Assembly: GCF_017884005.1 (NCBI RefSeq)
Contig: NZ_QFAY01000006.1
Coordinates: 61,658-125,657, forward strand
DNA: 64,000 nucleotides
Direction: 5' to 3'
DNA from: Streptococcus panodentis
GTDB taxonomy: Bacteria > Bacillota > Bacilli > Lactobacillales > Streptococcaceae
Shown: positions 55,601-63,800 of the stretch, piece by piece
Layout of the letters: each line of letters starts with the position of its first letter
Numbering within the stretch: position 1 is the first letter of the stretch
Translations under genes and position numbers: made by a program
The notes under the pieces: model-generated
Databases searched by the model: none
Seen by the model: only the letters and a program-made list of their open reading frames with translations
What the model was told of the DNA's origin: nothing

Positions 55601-55847
55601 TGCCGTTAAGGATGTCCTGGCTCAGGGCCACCATGTATTAGGAGCTGTCGGGACCAGTGTCTTTGCCAATTATCCAGTGACTCATGAATTGGTTCTCAAA
55701 GGCTATGATAACGGCAAGACCTATGTCAGAGACCCTTATAATGCCGCCAATAACGGCTGGTATGCAGTAGACTATCTCTTTATGGTCAAAAGTCTGGATC
55801 CGACCGATAATACCGAGGGCTCGCCTTTTATCGCTGTTAAAGAATAA
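52650..55847 (+). CDS. Secreted protein with seven Bsp-like repeats and C39-like peptidase domain
   Basis: A 1,065-residue protein. GTG start (52650) with AAAGGAG six bases upstream. YSIRK-type signal (FGIRKYSFGAASVAIAAG), an Ala/Pro/Gln-rich linker to about residue 170, then seven ~103-residue repeats of the GBS-Bsp type (GEFDIVVSEIVAPDGLQTVY, VQWYRAEKRADGTYF, EYQVHLYYVNDAGQLQG), and a C-terminal C39-like cysteine peptidase domain with TGCVPTTLAMV (Cys), THELVLKGYD (His) and RDPYN. There is no LPXTG signal. It may cut peptidoglycan cross-bridges or peptides at the surface. Confidence 0.88.
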   Translation: MKKRQMRESQTEKVTRFGIRKYSFGAASVAIAAGLLFLGNGAVQADQLTAADSAADPASQLVLEQEVPESGAAALPSSNQAAETSTAADAGQPALAEKGPAELGNQPAEQPSAAERAETAQTVSADASPAVSQPAAPAVPRVQAAADSQPEPARAPETEQPSAEAAKKPQGKLSIENNNPQTGEFDIVVSEIVAPDGLQTVYLPTWSSKDDQDDVQWYRAEKRADGTYFQHVSHRNHKNSLGEYQVHLYYVNDAGQLQGISSAKTQVSKAQPQGKISIENNNPQTGEFDIVVSEIVAPDGLRTVYLPTWSSKDDQDDVQWYRAEKRADGTYFQHVSHRNHKNSLGEYQVHLYYVNDAGQLQGISSAKTQVSKAQPQGKISIENNNPQTGEFDIVVSEIVAPDGLQTVYLPTWSSKDDQDDVQWYRAEKRADGTYFQHVSHRNHKNSLGEYQVHLYYVNDAGQLQGISSAKTQVSKAQPQGKISIENNNPQTGEFDIVVSEIVAPDGLQTVYLPTWSSKDDQDDVQWYRAEKRADGTYFQHVSHRNHKNSLGEYQVHLYYVNDAGQLQGISSAKTQVSKAQPQGKISIENNNPQTGEFDIVVSEIVAPDGLQTVYLPTWSSKDDQDDVQWYRAEKRADGTYFQHVSHRNHKNSLGEYQVHLYYVNDAGQLQGISSAKTQVSKAQPQGKISIENNNPQTGEFDIVVSEIVAPDGLQTVYLPTWSSKDDQDDVQWYRAEKRADGTYFQHVSAYDHRFSTGEYQIHLYYLNADGQLQGVSSGKTVVTVAAENVRATGKITIQNNNARTGSFDVVVTNVSNPKGIQAVYLPTWSADKGQDDIRWYQASKQKDGSYKITVKASDHKLSTGEYLIHLYYQQDDGRMVVVAGTSTQVAKAGYNTPYYSQRDGRWGGRMYGGYNLDATGCVPTTLAMVISGISGQEVLPTAVADYLYNHTNEFNKGGYGTSSRGIVRAAQHWGLKTETLLTAAAVKDVLAQGHHVLGAVGTSVFANYPVTHELVLKGYDNGKTYVRDPYNAANNGWYAVDYLFMVKSLDPTDNTEGSPFIAVKE
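53160..55325 (+). repeat. Seven coding repeats of 309 bp
   Basis: Units start at 53160, 53469, 53778, 54087, 54396, 54705 and 55026. The first five and the first half of the sixth are almost identical in DNA; the second half of unit 6 and all of unit 7 are diverged. Several synonymous marks alternate among units (CGGACGGACTCC followed by AG or GC), showing recent copying. Confidence 0.92.
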
Positions 55848-55928
55848 CAGACTGAGCGCTGAAAACCACTTGTCCCTTAGACTGCCTTTCATGAGATGGA
55901 GCTAGAGCGGGCAGGTGGTTTTCTTGCT

Positions 55929-56033
55929 ATAGTCTTTTAGTTTGCTTTTAGTACTAGGCAACGAGTCGCAGGCTGTACTGGAGTACGGCAAGGCGAGTTA
56001 ACGACGTAATAAAAGATAAACTAAATGACGATA
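55929..56033 (-). repeat. 105-bp dispersed repeat, copy B
   Basis: Reverse complement of 321-425 with about four mismatches. It lies between the Bsp/C39 gene and the next gene. Confidence 0.85.
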
Positions 56034-56178
56034 ATAGGCTGCGAATCAAGGGGGACACTTCCTTTTGGGTGTTTCAAACCCCGCCTTCAGCAGTTTCCCA
56101 GATTGTTGAAGCTGTCTGCGCCGGCTTGCGATAGTATTGCTATTGAAACGATGATTGAAAAAGAAAGGAGAGCTTGCC

Positions 56179-57276
56179 ATGAGCGAATCAGCGGTCTCTT
56201 TGGCAGAACGAAGCCGCCAACTGCGGGAGGCGGGCTGGTCTGGACAGGCTGTAAGGGCGGTTTTCGAGGCAGCAGCTAAAGAAAGCAGCCATCAGGAAAG
56301 GCCGGCCGCTTTTGAGGCTGCCCAGCTCTTTGGCAGTCCGCTTTTTAAAAGCATGTGGCAGCTTGACTCCAAAAGAATCTCCCCTCAGCGGGCCCAGCAG
56401 CTGCTGGAGCTGGCCATGGCCTGTGTGAATATGCCCAAGGAACTGACGGGGACCAAGTCCGAAGCGCAGAACTTGCTGTCTAGGATAGATTCAGATTTGG
56501 CCCCGCACGACCCTTTCTGGCGGCTCTTTGCCCGCACCCTTCAGCAAGCCTTCCCCTATGACGATTTTAGACAGCAAGATGGCAATCAGCGGCTCAAGCG
56601 GCAGCTGCATCAGTTTCGCTATGTCATTTCCTGCCAGCAGGCCCAATGGGTCCGGCAGCATTTCCGCCAGCCGGGCATGACGGATGCAGAAGCCTTGGCA
56701 GCTTATCTGCAGGCGCTTCCCAAGCGGATTTACAGTTTTCGAGAATCTTCACGGCTGCACAATAAAGCTTATATTGATCAGAGCGGCCCCCAGCCCCAGG
56801 TGGTCTATCCTGATGGACAGAGCCGTCAAGCCAATTTTAAGATTCTGATTAATTTCCACACAGAATTTATCTTGGACAGAGAGGGAGCTTTTCTCAATAT
56901 TCTAGATCCTGAAAGGACCAGTCAAAACGGCCTGGTCAATGGCGCCAGCTTTAACTATGGCAATCGCAATCGGCCGGGCAATCGGGCCTCCCACAGCCGC
57001 TGCGATGTCAAGCCGCCTGCTGTCTGGGACCCGGCCTTCCGCAGAGAGGCCATCCGGAACGGCGGCCGCCCATTCAAGTCACCCCAGAATAACCGCGGTC
57101 CTCTGGGCTACCGCTCGGCAAAGAGTGCTCATGCTCAAGACGGCCGCAGTGCCAAGCAAACCGTGGATCAGGAAATCCGCCGCTTCAAGCGCCTTCTGGG
57201 CCGGCCTCTGGTCCTCTTGCGGATCTGGGGCAGGGTCAGACGGCTTGGTCAGAAATTAGCCCATGTTTTCAAATAA
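56179..57276 (+). CDS. DUF3114-like protein
   Basis: A 365-residue soluble protein, Arg/Gln-rich with a very basic C-terminus (GRPLVLLRIWGRVRRLGQK). The most distinctive stretch is ILINFHTEFILDREGAFLNI and NGLVNGASFNYGNRNRPG, which I remember from the streptococcal DUF3114 family; function unknown. No signal peptide. AAAGGAG precedes the ATG at 56179. It stands between a repeat and the tpx terminator. Confidence 0.7.
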   Translation: MSESAVSLAERSRQLREAGWSGQAVRAVFEAAAKESSHQERPAAFEAAQLFGSPLFKSMWQLDSKRISPQRAQQLLELAMACVNMPKELTGTKSEAQNLLSRIDSDLAPHDPFWRLFARTLQQAFPYDDFRQQDGNQRLKRQLHQFRYVISCQQAQWVRQHFRQPGMTDAEALAAYLQALPKRIYSFRESSRLHNKAYIDQSGPQPQVVYPDGQSRQANFKILINFHTEFILDREGAFLNILDPERTSQNGLVNGASFNYGNRNRPGNRASHSRCDVKPPAVWDPAFRREAIRNGGRPFKSPQNNRGPLGYRSAKSAHAQDGRSAKQTVDQEIRRFKRLLGRPLVLLRIWGRVRRLGQKLAHVFK

Positions 57277-57304
57277 AAAATGCAGACGGAATCTGCATTT
57301 TTTT
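57276..57304. terminator. Bidirectional terminator
   Basis: AAAAATGCAGA and TCTGCATTTTTTT stem between convergent genes. Confidence 0.88.
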
Positions 57305-57308
57305 GTGA

Positions 57309-57800
57309 TTATAAACTCTTAACCGCTGCGATGGCCGCTTCAAAGTCGGGCTCGGTGTTGATATTGTCCACATATTCGACATAGGTCACTCTATCATTCT
57401 CATCTAGGACAATCACAGCCCGGGCCAGCAGGTGCCATTCATTGATGAGGACAGCGTAGTCGCGGCCGAAGGAGTGGTCAAAGTAGTCCGACAGCATCAC
57501 GGCGTTTTCAATGCCTTCTGCAGCGCACCACTTGCTTTGAGCAAAGGGCAGATCCACTGACACAGTGATGACTACGGTATTGTCAAGCTCAGCCAGCTCC
57601 TGATTGAAGCGGCGGGTCTGGGTGGAGCAGACACCGGTGTCAATGGAAGGAATGATGCTCAGCACCTTCTTTTTGCCGGCAAAGTCAGCCAGGGTTTTCT
57701 TGCTCAGGTCAGTTGCTGTCAGGCTGAAATCGCGGGCTTTGTCGCCGACCTGGAGCTGCTTGCCGGTAAAGGTTACAGGATTTCCGAGAAATGTTGTCAT
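57309..57800 (-). CDS. tpx: Thiol peroxidase
   Basis: A 163-residue peroxiredoxin of the Tpx class. The peroxidatic Cys is in [15 protein letters not shown], the resolving Cys in [11 protein letters not shown]. It reduces peroxides with thioredoxin as donor. It follows scaA on the same strand, the arrangement seen in oral streptococci, where peroxide defence and manganese uptake are linked. Confidence 0.95.
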   Translation of the reverse strand: MTTFLGNPVTFTGKQLQVGDKARDFSLTATDLSKKTLADFAGKKKVLSIIPSIDTGVCSTQTRRFNQELAELDNTVVITVSVDLPFAQSKWCAAEGIENAVMLSDYFDHSFGRDYAVLINEWHLLARAVIVLDENDRVTYVEYVDNINTEPDFEAAIAAVKSL

Positions 57801-57960
57801 AAGATGTCTCCAATCGTTTTGATACCCTCATTGTACTGCAAATGGCTCTGCATTACGAATGATTTGACTGAAAAGTTTGCGGCGTTTTTCTTCAAAGAGC
57901 AGCAGCGGAAAGGAGCGCTTGGCCATTCTGTCAGGCAGAGGCGGCCGCAGCCGCTTTGGA

Positions 57961-58890
57961 TTACTGAGCCAGCCCTTCAGCAATCTTGTCCAGATTGTAC
58001 TTCATCATGCTATAGTAGCTGTCTCCCTCCTGCCCTTCTTCAGCGATAGAGTCGGTGAAGATCTTGGCGTAGATGGGGATGTTGGTGTCTTTTGACACGG
58101 TTTTCATAGGACGCTCGTCCACACTGGATTCGACAAAGAGGGAGGGCACTTTGGTCTTGCGCAGTTTTTCGACCAAGGTCTTGATTTGGTCCGGCGTGCC
58201 TTCTTCTTCGGTGTTGATTTCCCAGATGTAGGCAGACGGCACATTGTAGGCCTTGGAGAAGTATTTGAAGCAGCCTTCACTGGTGACAATCATCTTCTTT
58301 TCCTCAGGAATGTTGCTGAACTTCTCTTTGGCTTCCCTGTCCAAGGCGCTGAGCTTTTCTACATAAGCCTTGAGATTTTTCTCGTAGGTGGCCTTGTTTT
58401 TCGGGTCCTTTTCTATCAGCCGTTTAGCGATATTTTGCGCATAAATGATGCCGTTTTCCAGATTGAGCCAGGCATGGGGGTCTTCCTTGCCTTTTTCATT
58501 TTGTCCTTCGAGGTAGATGACATCAATGCCGTCGCTGACTGCATAATAATCCTTGTTTTCTTTCTTCTGAGCATTGTCAACCAGCTTAGTAAACCAAGCA
58601 TTGCCGCCGGTTTCCAGATTGATGCCGTTATAGAAAATCAAGTCGGCCTGCGAGGTCTTTTTGACATCCTCTGGCAGGGGCTCGTATTCGTGGGGGTCCT
58701 TGCCGACTGGCACAATGCTGTGCAGGTTGATCTGATCGCCGGCAATGTTTTTGGTGATGTCGGCAATAATGGAATTGGTCGTTACGACATTCAGTTTAGA
58801 AGAAGCGGTAGAAGAGCTTTTTTGACTGGAGCAGGCGGCCAAGCCGATAAAGGCCAGCATAAATAAGGCAAATACACTTAATTTTTTCAT
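57961..58890 (-). CDS. scaA: Manganese ABC transporter binding lipoprotein
   Basis: A 309-residue lipoprotein of the LraI/PsaA/ScaA family. Lipobox FIGLAACSS with Cys20; metal ligands are expected in [12 protein letters not shown] (His), [11 protein letters not shown] (His), the Glu of [14 protein letters not shown] and the Asp near YAKIFTDSI. It delivers Mn2+ to ScaB and has been linked to coaggregation and adhesion in relatives. Last gene of scaCBA, 14 bases after scaB. Confidence 0.95.
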   Translation of the reverse strand: MKKLSVFALFMLAFIGLAACSSQKSSSTASSKLNVVTTNSIIADITKNIAGDQINLHSIVPVGKDPHEYEPLPEDVKKTSQADLIFYNGINLETGGNAWFTKLVDNAQKKENKDYYAVSDGIDVIYLEGQNEKGKEDPHAWLNLENGIIYAQNIAKRLIEKDPKNKATYEKNLKAYVEKLSALDREAKEKFSNIPEEKKMIVTSEGCFKYFSKAYNVPSAYIWEINTEEEGTPDQIKTLVEKLRKTKVPSLFVESSVDERPMKTVSKDTNIPIYAKIFTDSIAEEGQEGDSYYSMMKYNLDKIAEGLAQ

Positions 58891-58904
58891 GAGAATCCTC
58901 CGAT

Positions 58905-59762
58905 TTATTTTAGTTTAGGCCGGTTTTTTAGTTTTAAATACCGTTGCTTAGGTGCAATAAAGAATGAAATGAGAAAGATAAGAGCAGAAGTCAGGACAAT
59001 ACTGGAGCCTGCGGCGATATTAAAGCTATAGCCGATAAAGAGGCCCAAGACCGAAGCTAGAGCCCCGAGACTGGAAGAAAGGAAAATCATGGTTTTAAGG
59101 CTGTTGGCATAGAGATAGGCCGTGGCTGCCGGCGTAATCAGCTGGGCAACAATCAAAATCGTTCCCACACTCTGCATGGCGGTCACGGAGACAAGGGTCA
59201 GGAGAATCATGAGCAGATAGTGGTAGAAATTCACCTTCATCCCCATAGCCTGAGCCAGCAGCGGATCAAAAGAAGTGATCAGCAGCTGCTTGAAAAAGAG
59301 GGCAATGACCAGCAGTACAGCGATTCCGACCCCAATGCTTATCCACATATCCGTATCCTGCACAGCCAGAATATTCCCGAAAAGAATATGGAAAAGGTCG
59401 GTCGAACTGTTGGCCACCCCGATGAGAATGACTCCCAAGGCTAAGAAAGATGAAAAGGTAATCCCAATGGCTGTATCGCTTTTGATGATGGAATTGCCCT
59501 TGATATAGGTAATGATGACCGAAGCCAAAAGGCCAAAAGCAATAGCGCCCACAAAGAAATGGATGCCTAAAATATAGGACAGAGCGACTCCCGGCAGGAC
59601 CGCATGAGAAATGGCATCTCCCATGAGCGACATGCCCCGCAGGATAATAAAGCAGCCGACAGCGCCCGCCACAATCCCGATGACAATGGCTGTGATCAGG
59701 GCGTTTTGCAGGAAGTGAAAATCCTGTAAGCCCTGAATAAATTCTTGAATCATCTTAGGCAC
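58905..59762 (-). CDS. scaB: Manganese ABC transporter permease
   Basis: A 285-residue membrane protein of the ABC-3 family with about eight spans and the conserved [21 protein letters not shown] loop that contacts the metal and the ATPase. It overlaps scaC by eight bases. Forms the channel of the ScaABC manganese importer. Confidence 0.95.
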   Translation of the reverse strand: MPKMIQEFIQGLQDFHFLQNALITAIVIGIVAGAVGCFIILRGMSLMGDAISHAVLPGVALSYILGIHFFVGAIAFGLLASVIITYIKGNSIIKSDTAIGITFSSFLALGVILIGVANSSTDLFHILFGNILAVQDTDMWISIGVGIAVLLVIALFFKQLLITSFDPLLAQAMGMKVNFYHYLLMILLTLVSVTAMQSVGTILIVAQLITPAATAYLYANSLKTMIFLSSSLGALASVLGLFIGYSFNIAAGSSIVLTSALIFLISFFIAPKQRYLKLKNRPKLK

Positions 59763-60474
59763 CCCCGTTCATAAAGAGCTGAGAACCATACGTTTCCTGC
59801 AGATTCTCTCTGGTGAAGGTGTTTTCGGTTGGTCCGAAAGCAATCAATTTTTTATTGAGGAGCAGAATGTGATCAAAATAAGCCGTCACTTTGCTTAAAT
59901 CATGGTGGACAATCAGAATGGTCTTGCCGGCTTCTTTGAGGCTGCGCAGGGTGTCCATGATGATGTCTTCGCTGACGGAGTCAATGCCGACAAAAGGCTC
60001 ATCTAAAAAGATACAATCGGCCTCCTGTACCAGACAGCGGGCAATCAGAATCCGCTGAAACTGCCCTCCGGACAGCTGGCTGATCTGGCGATCTGCATAA
60101 TCAGCCAATCCGACGATGCGTAATGCTTCCATGACTTTGTCCCAGTCAGCCTGCCTGAAGCGGCGGAAGAGTCTGATGTTCGGATAAAGTCCCAGTGATA
60201 CGCATTCCTTGACCTTGATGGGGAAATGATAGTCGATATTGATCTTTTGCTCCACATAGGCCACACGATTAAGGGAGCGCTCAAGCGGCTGCCCATCCAG
60301 CAGGGTTTGGCCTTGGTGGCCGATGATGTCCAGCATGCCTTTCAGCAGGGTTGATTTGCCGGCACCGTTCGGTCCGATGATTCCGGTGATGCTGGGGCCT
60401 GGGATGTCTAAAGACAGGGGCTCCAGAGCCAGCTGCTGCTGGTAGCTGACACTTAAATTTTTTATGGTAATCAT
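59755..60474 (-). CDS. scaC: Manganese ABC transporter ATPase
   Basis: A 239-residue ATPase with Walker [12 protein letters not shown]-loop VAYVEQ, signature [15 protein letters not shown] and Walker B CIFLDEPF. First gene of scaCBA. GAGAGGT precedes the ATG and the ScaR operator and promoter lie directly upstream. Confidence 0.95.
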   Translation of the reverse strand: MITIKNLSVSYQQQLALEPLSLDIPGPSITGIIGPNGAGKSTLLKGMLDIIGHQGQTLLDGQPLERSLNRVAYVEQKINIDYHFPIKVKECVSLGLYPNIRLFRRFRQADWDKVMEALRIVGLADYADRQISQLSGGQFQRILIARCLVQEADCIFLDEPFVGIDSVSEDIIMDTLRSLKEAGKTILIVHHDLSKVTAYFDHILLLNKKLIAFGPTENTFTRENLQETYGSQLFMNGGA

Positions 60475-60495
60475 TGCTTGTACCTCTCTATTTTT

Positions 60496-60533
60496 AATAT
60501 ACCTTAAAATAAAAATTAAGTCAAGTTAATTTT
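60496..60533 (-). promoter_or_regulatory. sca promoter with ScaR operator
   Basis: Minus strand TTGACT (60519-60524), 17 bases, TATATT (60496-60501). The -35 lies inside a 22-base palindrome at 60512-60533, arms AAAATTAA and TTAATTTT around CTTGAC, the known ScaR/SloR recognition pattern. Mn-loaded ScaR would occlude the -35. Confidence 0.92.
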
Positions 60534-60562
60534 AAAAATTCCATTAAATAATATAGAAAGAT

Positions 60563-60591
60563 TTGAAAAAACAGCTCATTTTTGCTAGGAT
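60563..60591 (+). promoter_or_regulatory. pepO promoter
   Basis: TTGAAA (60563-60568), 17 bases, TAGGAT (60586-60591), pointing away from the sca promoter. Confidence 0.65.
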
Positions 60592-60617
60592 AAGAGAAAA
60601 AAGAAAGCGAGAGCAAG

Positions 60618-62510
60618 ATGACACGTTTACAAGATGATTTTTATGATGCCGTGAACGGAGAATGGGCCAAGACTGCGGTCATTCCGGATGATAAGCCGGT
60701 AACCGGCGGTTTTATGGATTTGCATGATGAGATTGAAGACCTGATGCTGGCAAAGACAGACCAGTGGCTGGCCGGTCAAGAAGTGCCTGAGGGTGCTGTT
60801 TTGCAGAATTTTGTCAAATTCCACCGCTTGGCAGCAGACCATGACCGGCGGACGGCAGCAGGGATTGAGCCGGCGCGGGCTTATATTGATGAAATTCGCA
60901 GCCTGGCTTCTTTTGAGGATTATGCGGCTAAGATTGCCGATTTCGAGCTGGCCGGCAAGCCGACCTCTTTTCCCTTCGGTGTAGCGCCTGACTTTATGGA
61001 TGCTCGGATCAATGTCCTTTGGGCAGACGGACCGGGGACTATCCTGCCGGATACGACCTACTATGCGGAGGACCATCCGCAGAAGGCTGAACTCCTTGCC
61101 AAATACCGGGAGGCTCAGGAAGCCCTGCTGGAGAAATTTGACTTCAGCCCTGAGGAAATCACGGACATCTTGGACAAGGTCCTGGAGCTGGATGCTGTCT
61201 TTGCTCAGTATGTCCTCTCTAATGAAGAAAGCTCTGAATACGCCAAGCTCTACCACCCCTACAAATGGGAAGATTTTAAGAACTTAGTGCCAGAATTGCC
61301 TTTGGCAGACATTTTCACCAAGCTGATCGGACAGGAGCCGGACCAAGTCATTGTGCCCGAGGAGCGCTTTTGGCAGGCCGCCAAGGACATCTATACAGCT
61401 GCTAACTGGGATAAGCTCCATGCTTTGCTGATTCTTTCTGCAGTGCGCAATACAACACCTTATCTGACAGATGAGATTCGCATCTTGTCCGGTGCCTATC
61501 AGCGGGCTCTGTCAGGCACACCGCAGGCTCAGGATCAGAAAAAAGCAGCCTTCTATCTGGCTCAGGGGCCTTTCAGTCAGGCTGTCGGCCTCTGGTATGC
61601 CGGCCAGAAATTCTCCCCAGAAGCCAAGGCAGATGTGGAGCAGAAAGTTGCGACCATGATTGAGGTCTACAAGGACCGATTGGCCAAGAATGACTGGCTG
61701 ACGCCGGAAACACGGGAGAAAGCCATTGTCAAACTCAATGTGATTAAGCCCTATATCGGCTACCCAGAAGAGCTGCCGGAGCGCTATTTCCGCAAGACAG
61801 TGGACGAAGAGCTCAGTCTCTTTGACAATGCCCTCAAACTCAGTCAGATAGAGATTGCCCACAGCTGGAGCCAGTGGAATAAGGAAGTAGACTACAAAGA
61901 GTGGGGCATGCCGGCCCATATGGTCAATGCCTACTACAACCCGCAGAAGAATCTGATTGTCTTTCCGGCAGCCATCCTTCAAGCGCCTTTCTACGATCTG
62001 CAGCAGTCCTCATCTGCCAACTACGGCGGGATTGGAGCGGTCATTGCCCATGAGATTTCCCATGCCTTTGACACCAATGGGGCCTCTTTTGACGAAAATG
62101 GCAGCCTCAATGACTGGTGGACCGAACAGGACTATGCGGCCTTTACCGAGAAAACCCAGAAGGTCATCGACCAGTTTGAAGGCCAGGATTCCTATGGGGC
62201 TAAGGTCAACGGCAAGCTGACAGTCTCTGAAAATGTGGCGGATCTGGGCGGGATTGCAGCAGCCCTTGAAGCGGCTAAAAAAGCGCCGGATTTTTCAGCA
62301 GAGGCCTTCTTCACCAACTTTGCCCGTATCTGGCGCATGAAGGGCCGGGAGGAATACATGAAACTGCTGGCCAGTGTCGATGTCCATGCACCGGGCAAAC
62401 TCCGGACCAATATCCAGCTGCCTAACTTTGATGACTTCTATGCGGCCTTTGATGTCCATGAAGGCGACGGCATGTGGCGCAGCCCAGAGGAGCGCGTGAT
62501 GATCTGGTAA
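60618..62510 (+). CDS. pepO: Endopeptidase O, M13 family
   Basis: A 630-residue zinc endopeptidase (neprilysin family). Zinc motif HEISH at residues 478-482 (VIAHEISHAFD), third ligand and catalytic Asp in ENVADLGGI, substrate-binding NAYYNP. It has no signal peptide, starting MTRLQDDFYDAVNGEW, as in other streptococcal PepO. Divergent from scaCBA, the usual oral-streptococcal order. It cleaves short peptides and, in relatives, host peptides. Confidence 0.96.
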   Translation: MTRLQDDFYDAVNGEWAKTAVIPDDKPVTGGFMDLHDEIEDLMLAKTDQWLAGQEVPEGAVLQNFVKFHRLAADHDRRTAAGIEPARAYIDEIRSLASFEDYAAKIADFELAGKPTSFPFGVAPDFMDARINVLWADGPGTILPDTTYYAEDHPQKAELLAKYREAQEALLEKFDFSPEEITDILDKVLELDAVFAQYVLSNEESSEYAKLYHPYKWEDFKNLVPELPLADIFTKLIGQEPDQVIVPEERFWQAAKDIYTAANWDKLHALLILSAVRNTTPYLTDEIRILSGAYQRALSGTPQAQDQKKAAFYLAQGPFSQAVGLWYAGQKFSPEAKADVEQKVATMIEVYKDRLAKNDWLTPETREKAIVKLNVIKPYIGYPEELPERYFRKTVDEELSLFDNALKLSQIEIAHSWSQWNKEVDYKEWGMPAHMVNAYYNPQKNLIVFPAAILQAPFYDLQQSSSANYGGIGAVIAHEISHAFDTNGASFDENGSLNDWWTEQDYAAFTEKTQKVIDQFEGQDSYGAKVNGKLTVSENVADLGGIAAALEAAKKAPDFSAEAFFTNFARIWRMKGREEYMKLLASVDVHAPGKLRTNIQLPNFDDFYAAFDVHEGDGMWRSPEERVMIW

Positions 62511-62778
62511 TAAAGATGTGAGAGCGTAAAAAATTTCAAGCAAAGAGGAGATTGGTGCAGGTCTCGCTGAGCACCGGCCAAGCTATCTTTTTGCCGAGCT
62601 TTTAGCTCCAAGTCAGTTCAGCCTCATGGGGCAGCCCTCCCCGCTCCGGTGCCTTGCCTGAAGACTCTGCTGACTCAGCAGCGCAACGGTTCATTAGTCG
62701 CATCTCTTCTGCTTATCCTGTTACGAAAAAACACTATCCGCTTTGGCTGCAACCAGAGCGGATAGTTGCAGGAAAATA
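62511..62778. other. Intergenic region with hairpin
   Basis: No gene. ACTATCCGCT and AGCGGATAGT (62733-62767) form a perfect ten-pair stem without a T-run, close to the next promoter; it may be an operator-like or transcript-end structure. Confidence 0.5.
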
Positions 62779-62815
62779 TAAAAGCGTTTACATTTTTGCT
62801 GGATTATGGTATACT
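62779..62815 (+). promoter_or_regulatory. Promoter with overlapping cre site
   Basis: TTTACA (62787-62792), 17 bases, TATACT (62810-62815). TAAAAGCGTTTACA (62779-62792) matches cre in 13 of 14 bases and covers the -35, predicting repression by CcpA on glucose. Confidence 0.8.
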
Positions 62816-62903
62816 GGATTGGTAATAAAATATAAACAAAAAAACTAAAAATAATAAAAATTATCGTCTTTATTAATGAATAATAAAGAAAAGAGATAAC
62901 GTT

Positions 62904-63800
62904 ATGGTGAAACGATTCATTAGTTCAAATGCGTCAGAAATCCTTGCGATGACAGCGGCTGAGCTCAAGCAGAGCATCAAAGCCAGTGAAGGGCGGATTA
63001 TTCTTTCAGAAAATGTTGCTTTCAAGGAATCCTATATCGGAGATGTGACCAATGCGGAAATAGCCCGGGCTTTTGGAGCGGACTTGATTCTGCTGAATGG
63101 GATTGATATGTTCCATCCTTTTGTGAACGGTCTGGATGCCAAGGAAGATTTTGTAGAGCAGCTCCATCACTTGGTCGGCCGGCCTATCGGAGTTAATCTG
63201 GAGCCGGTAGACAGTCAGGCAGAAATGGCCGAAGAGCGTTTAGACATCAATGAAGGCCGCAGGGCCAGCCTTGCGACTATTCAGCGGGCGGAAGAACTGG
63301 GCGTTGACTTTATCTGTCTGACCGGCAATCCGGGTACTGGCGTGACCAATCAGGCCATTGTCGACACGATTCGCCTTGTCAAGGAGCATTTCTCAGGCCT
63401 GCTCATTGCTGGCAAGATGCATGCGGCCGGTGTGGATGAACCTGTCGCGGATTTAGAAGCGATTAGCCGCTTTATCGAGGCAGGCGTGGATATTGTTTTG
63501 GCACCGGCAGTCGGCAGTGTTCCGGGCTTTGACGAAGCTGATCTGAAGCAGATTGTCCGTCTGGCGCATGAAAAGGGGGCTCTGGTCATGAGCGCAATCG
63601 GGACCAGTCAGGAAAGTTCTGATACAGATATCGTCAAGCAGATGGCCATCCGCAATAAAATCTGCGGAGTGGACATTCAGCATATCGGCGATTCAGGCTA
63701 TGGCTGTCTGGCGCCGGTTGAAAATATCTTTGCCATGAGCAAGGCCCTCCGCGGCCAGCGGCACACTGTTTCCATGATTTCCCGCTCCATTAATCGTTAA
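62904..63800 (+). CDS. TIM-barrel protein of the PTS-associated DUF7916 type
   Basis: A 298-residue cytosolic protein. Features: ASEGRIILSENVAF, GDVTNAEIARAFGADLILLN, RPIGVNLEPV, FICLTGNPGTGVTN and HIGDSGYGCLAPVENIFAMS. I know similar proteins beside PTS genes, often labelled haloacid-dehalogenase-like or phosphonomutase-like without proof; it looks like a TIM barrel. The cre site at its promoter fits a carbohydrate operon whose other genes would lie beyond the window. The start has a weak AAGAGA site. Confidence 0.7.
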   Translation: MVKRFISSNASEILAMTAAELKQSIKASEGRIILSENVAFKESYIGDVTNAEIARAFGADLILLNGIDMFHPFVNGLDAKEDFVEQLHHLVGRPIGVNLEPVDSQAEMAEERLDINEGRRASLATIQRAEELGVDFICLTGNPGTGVTNQAIVDTIRLVKEHFSGLLIAGKMHAAGVDEPVADLEAISRFIEAGVDIVLAPAVGSVPGFDEADLKQIVRLAHEKGALVMSAIGTSQESSDTDIVKQMAIRNKICGVDIQHIGDSGYGCLAPVENIFAMSKALRGQRHTVSMISRSINR

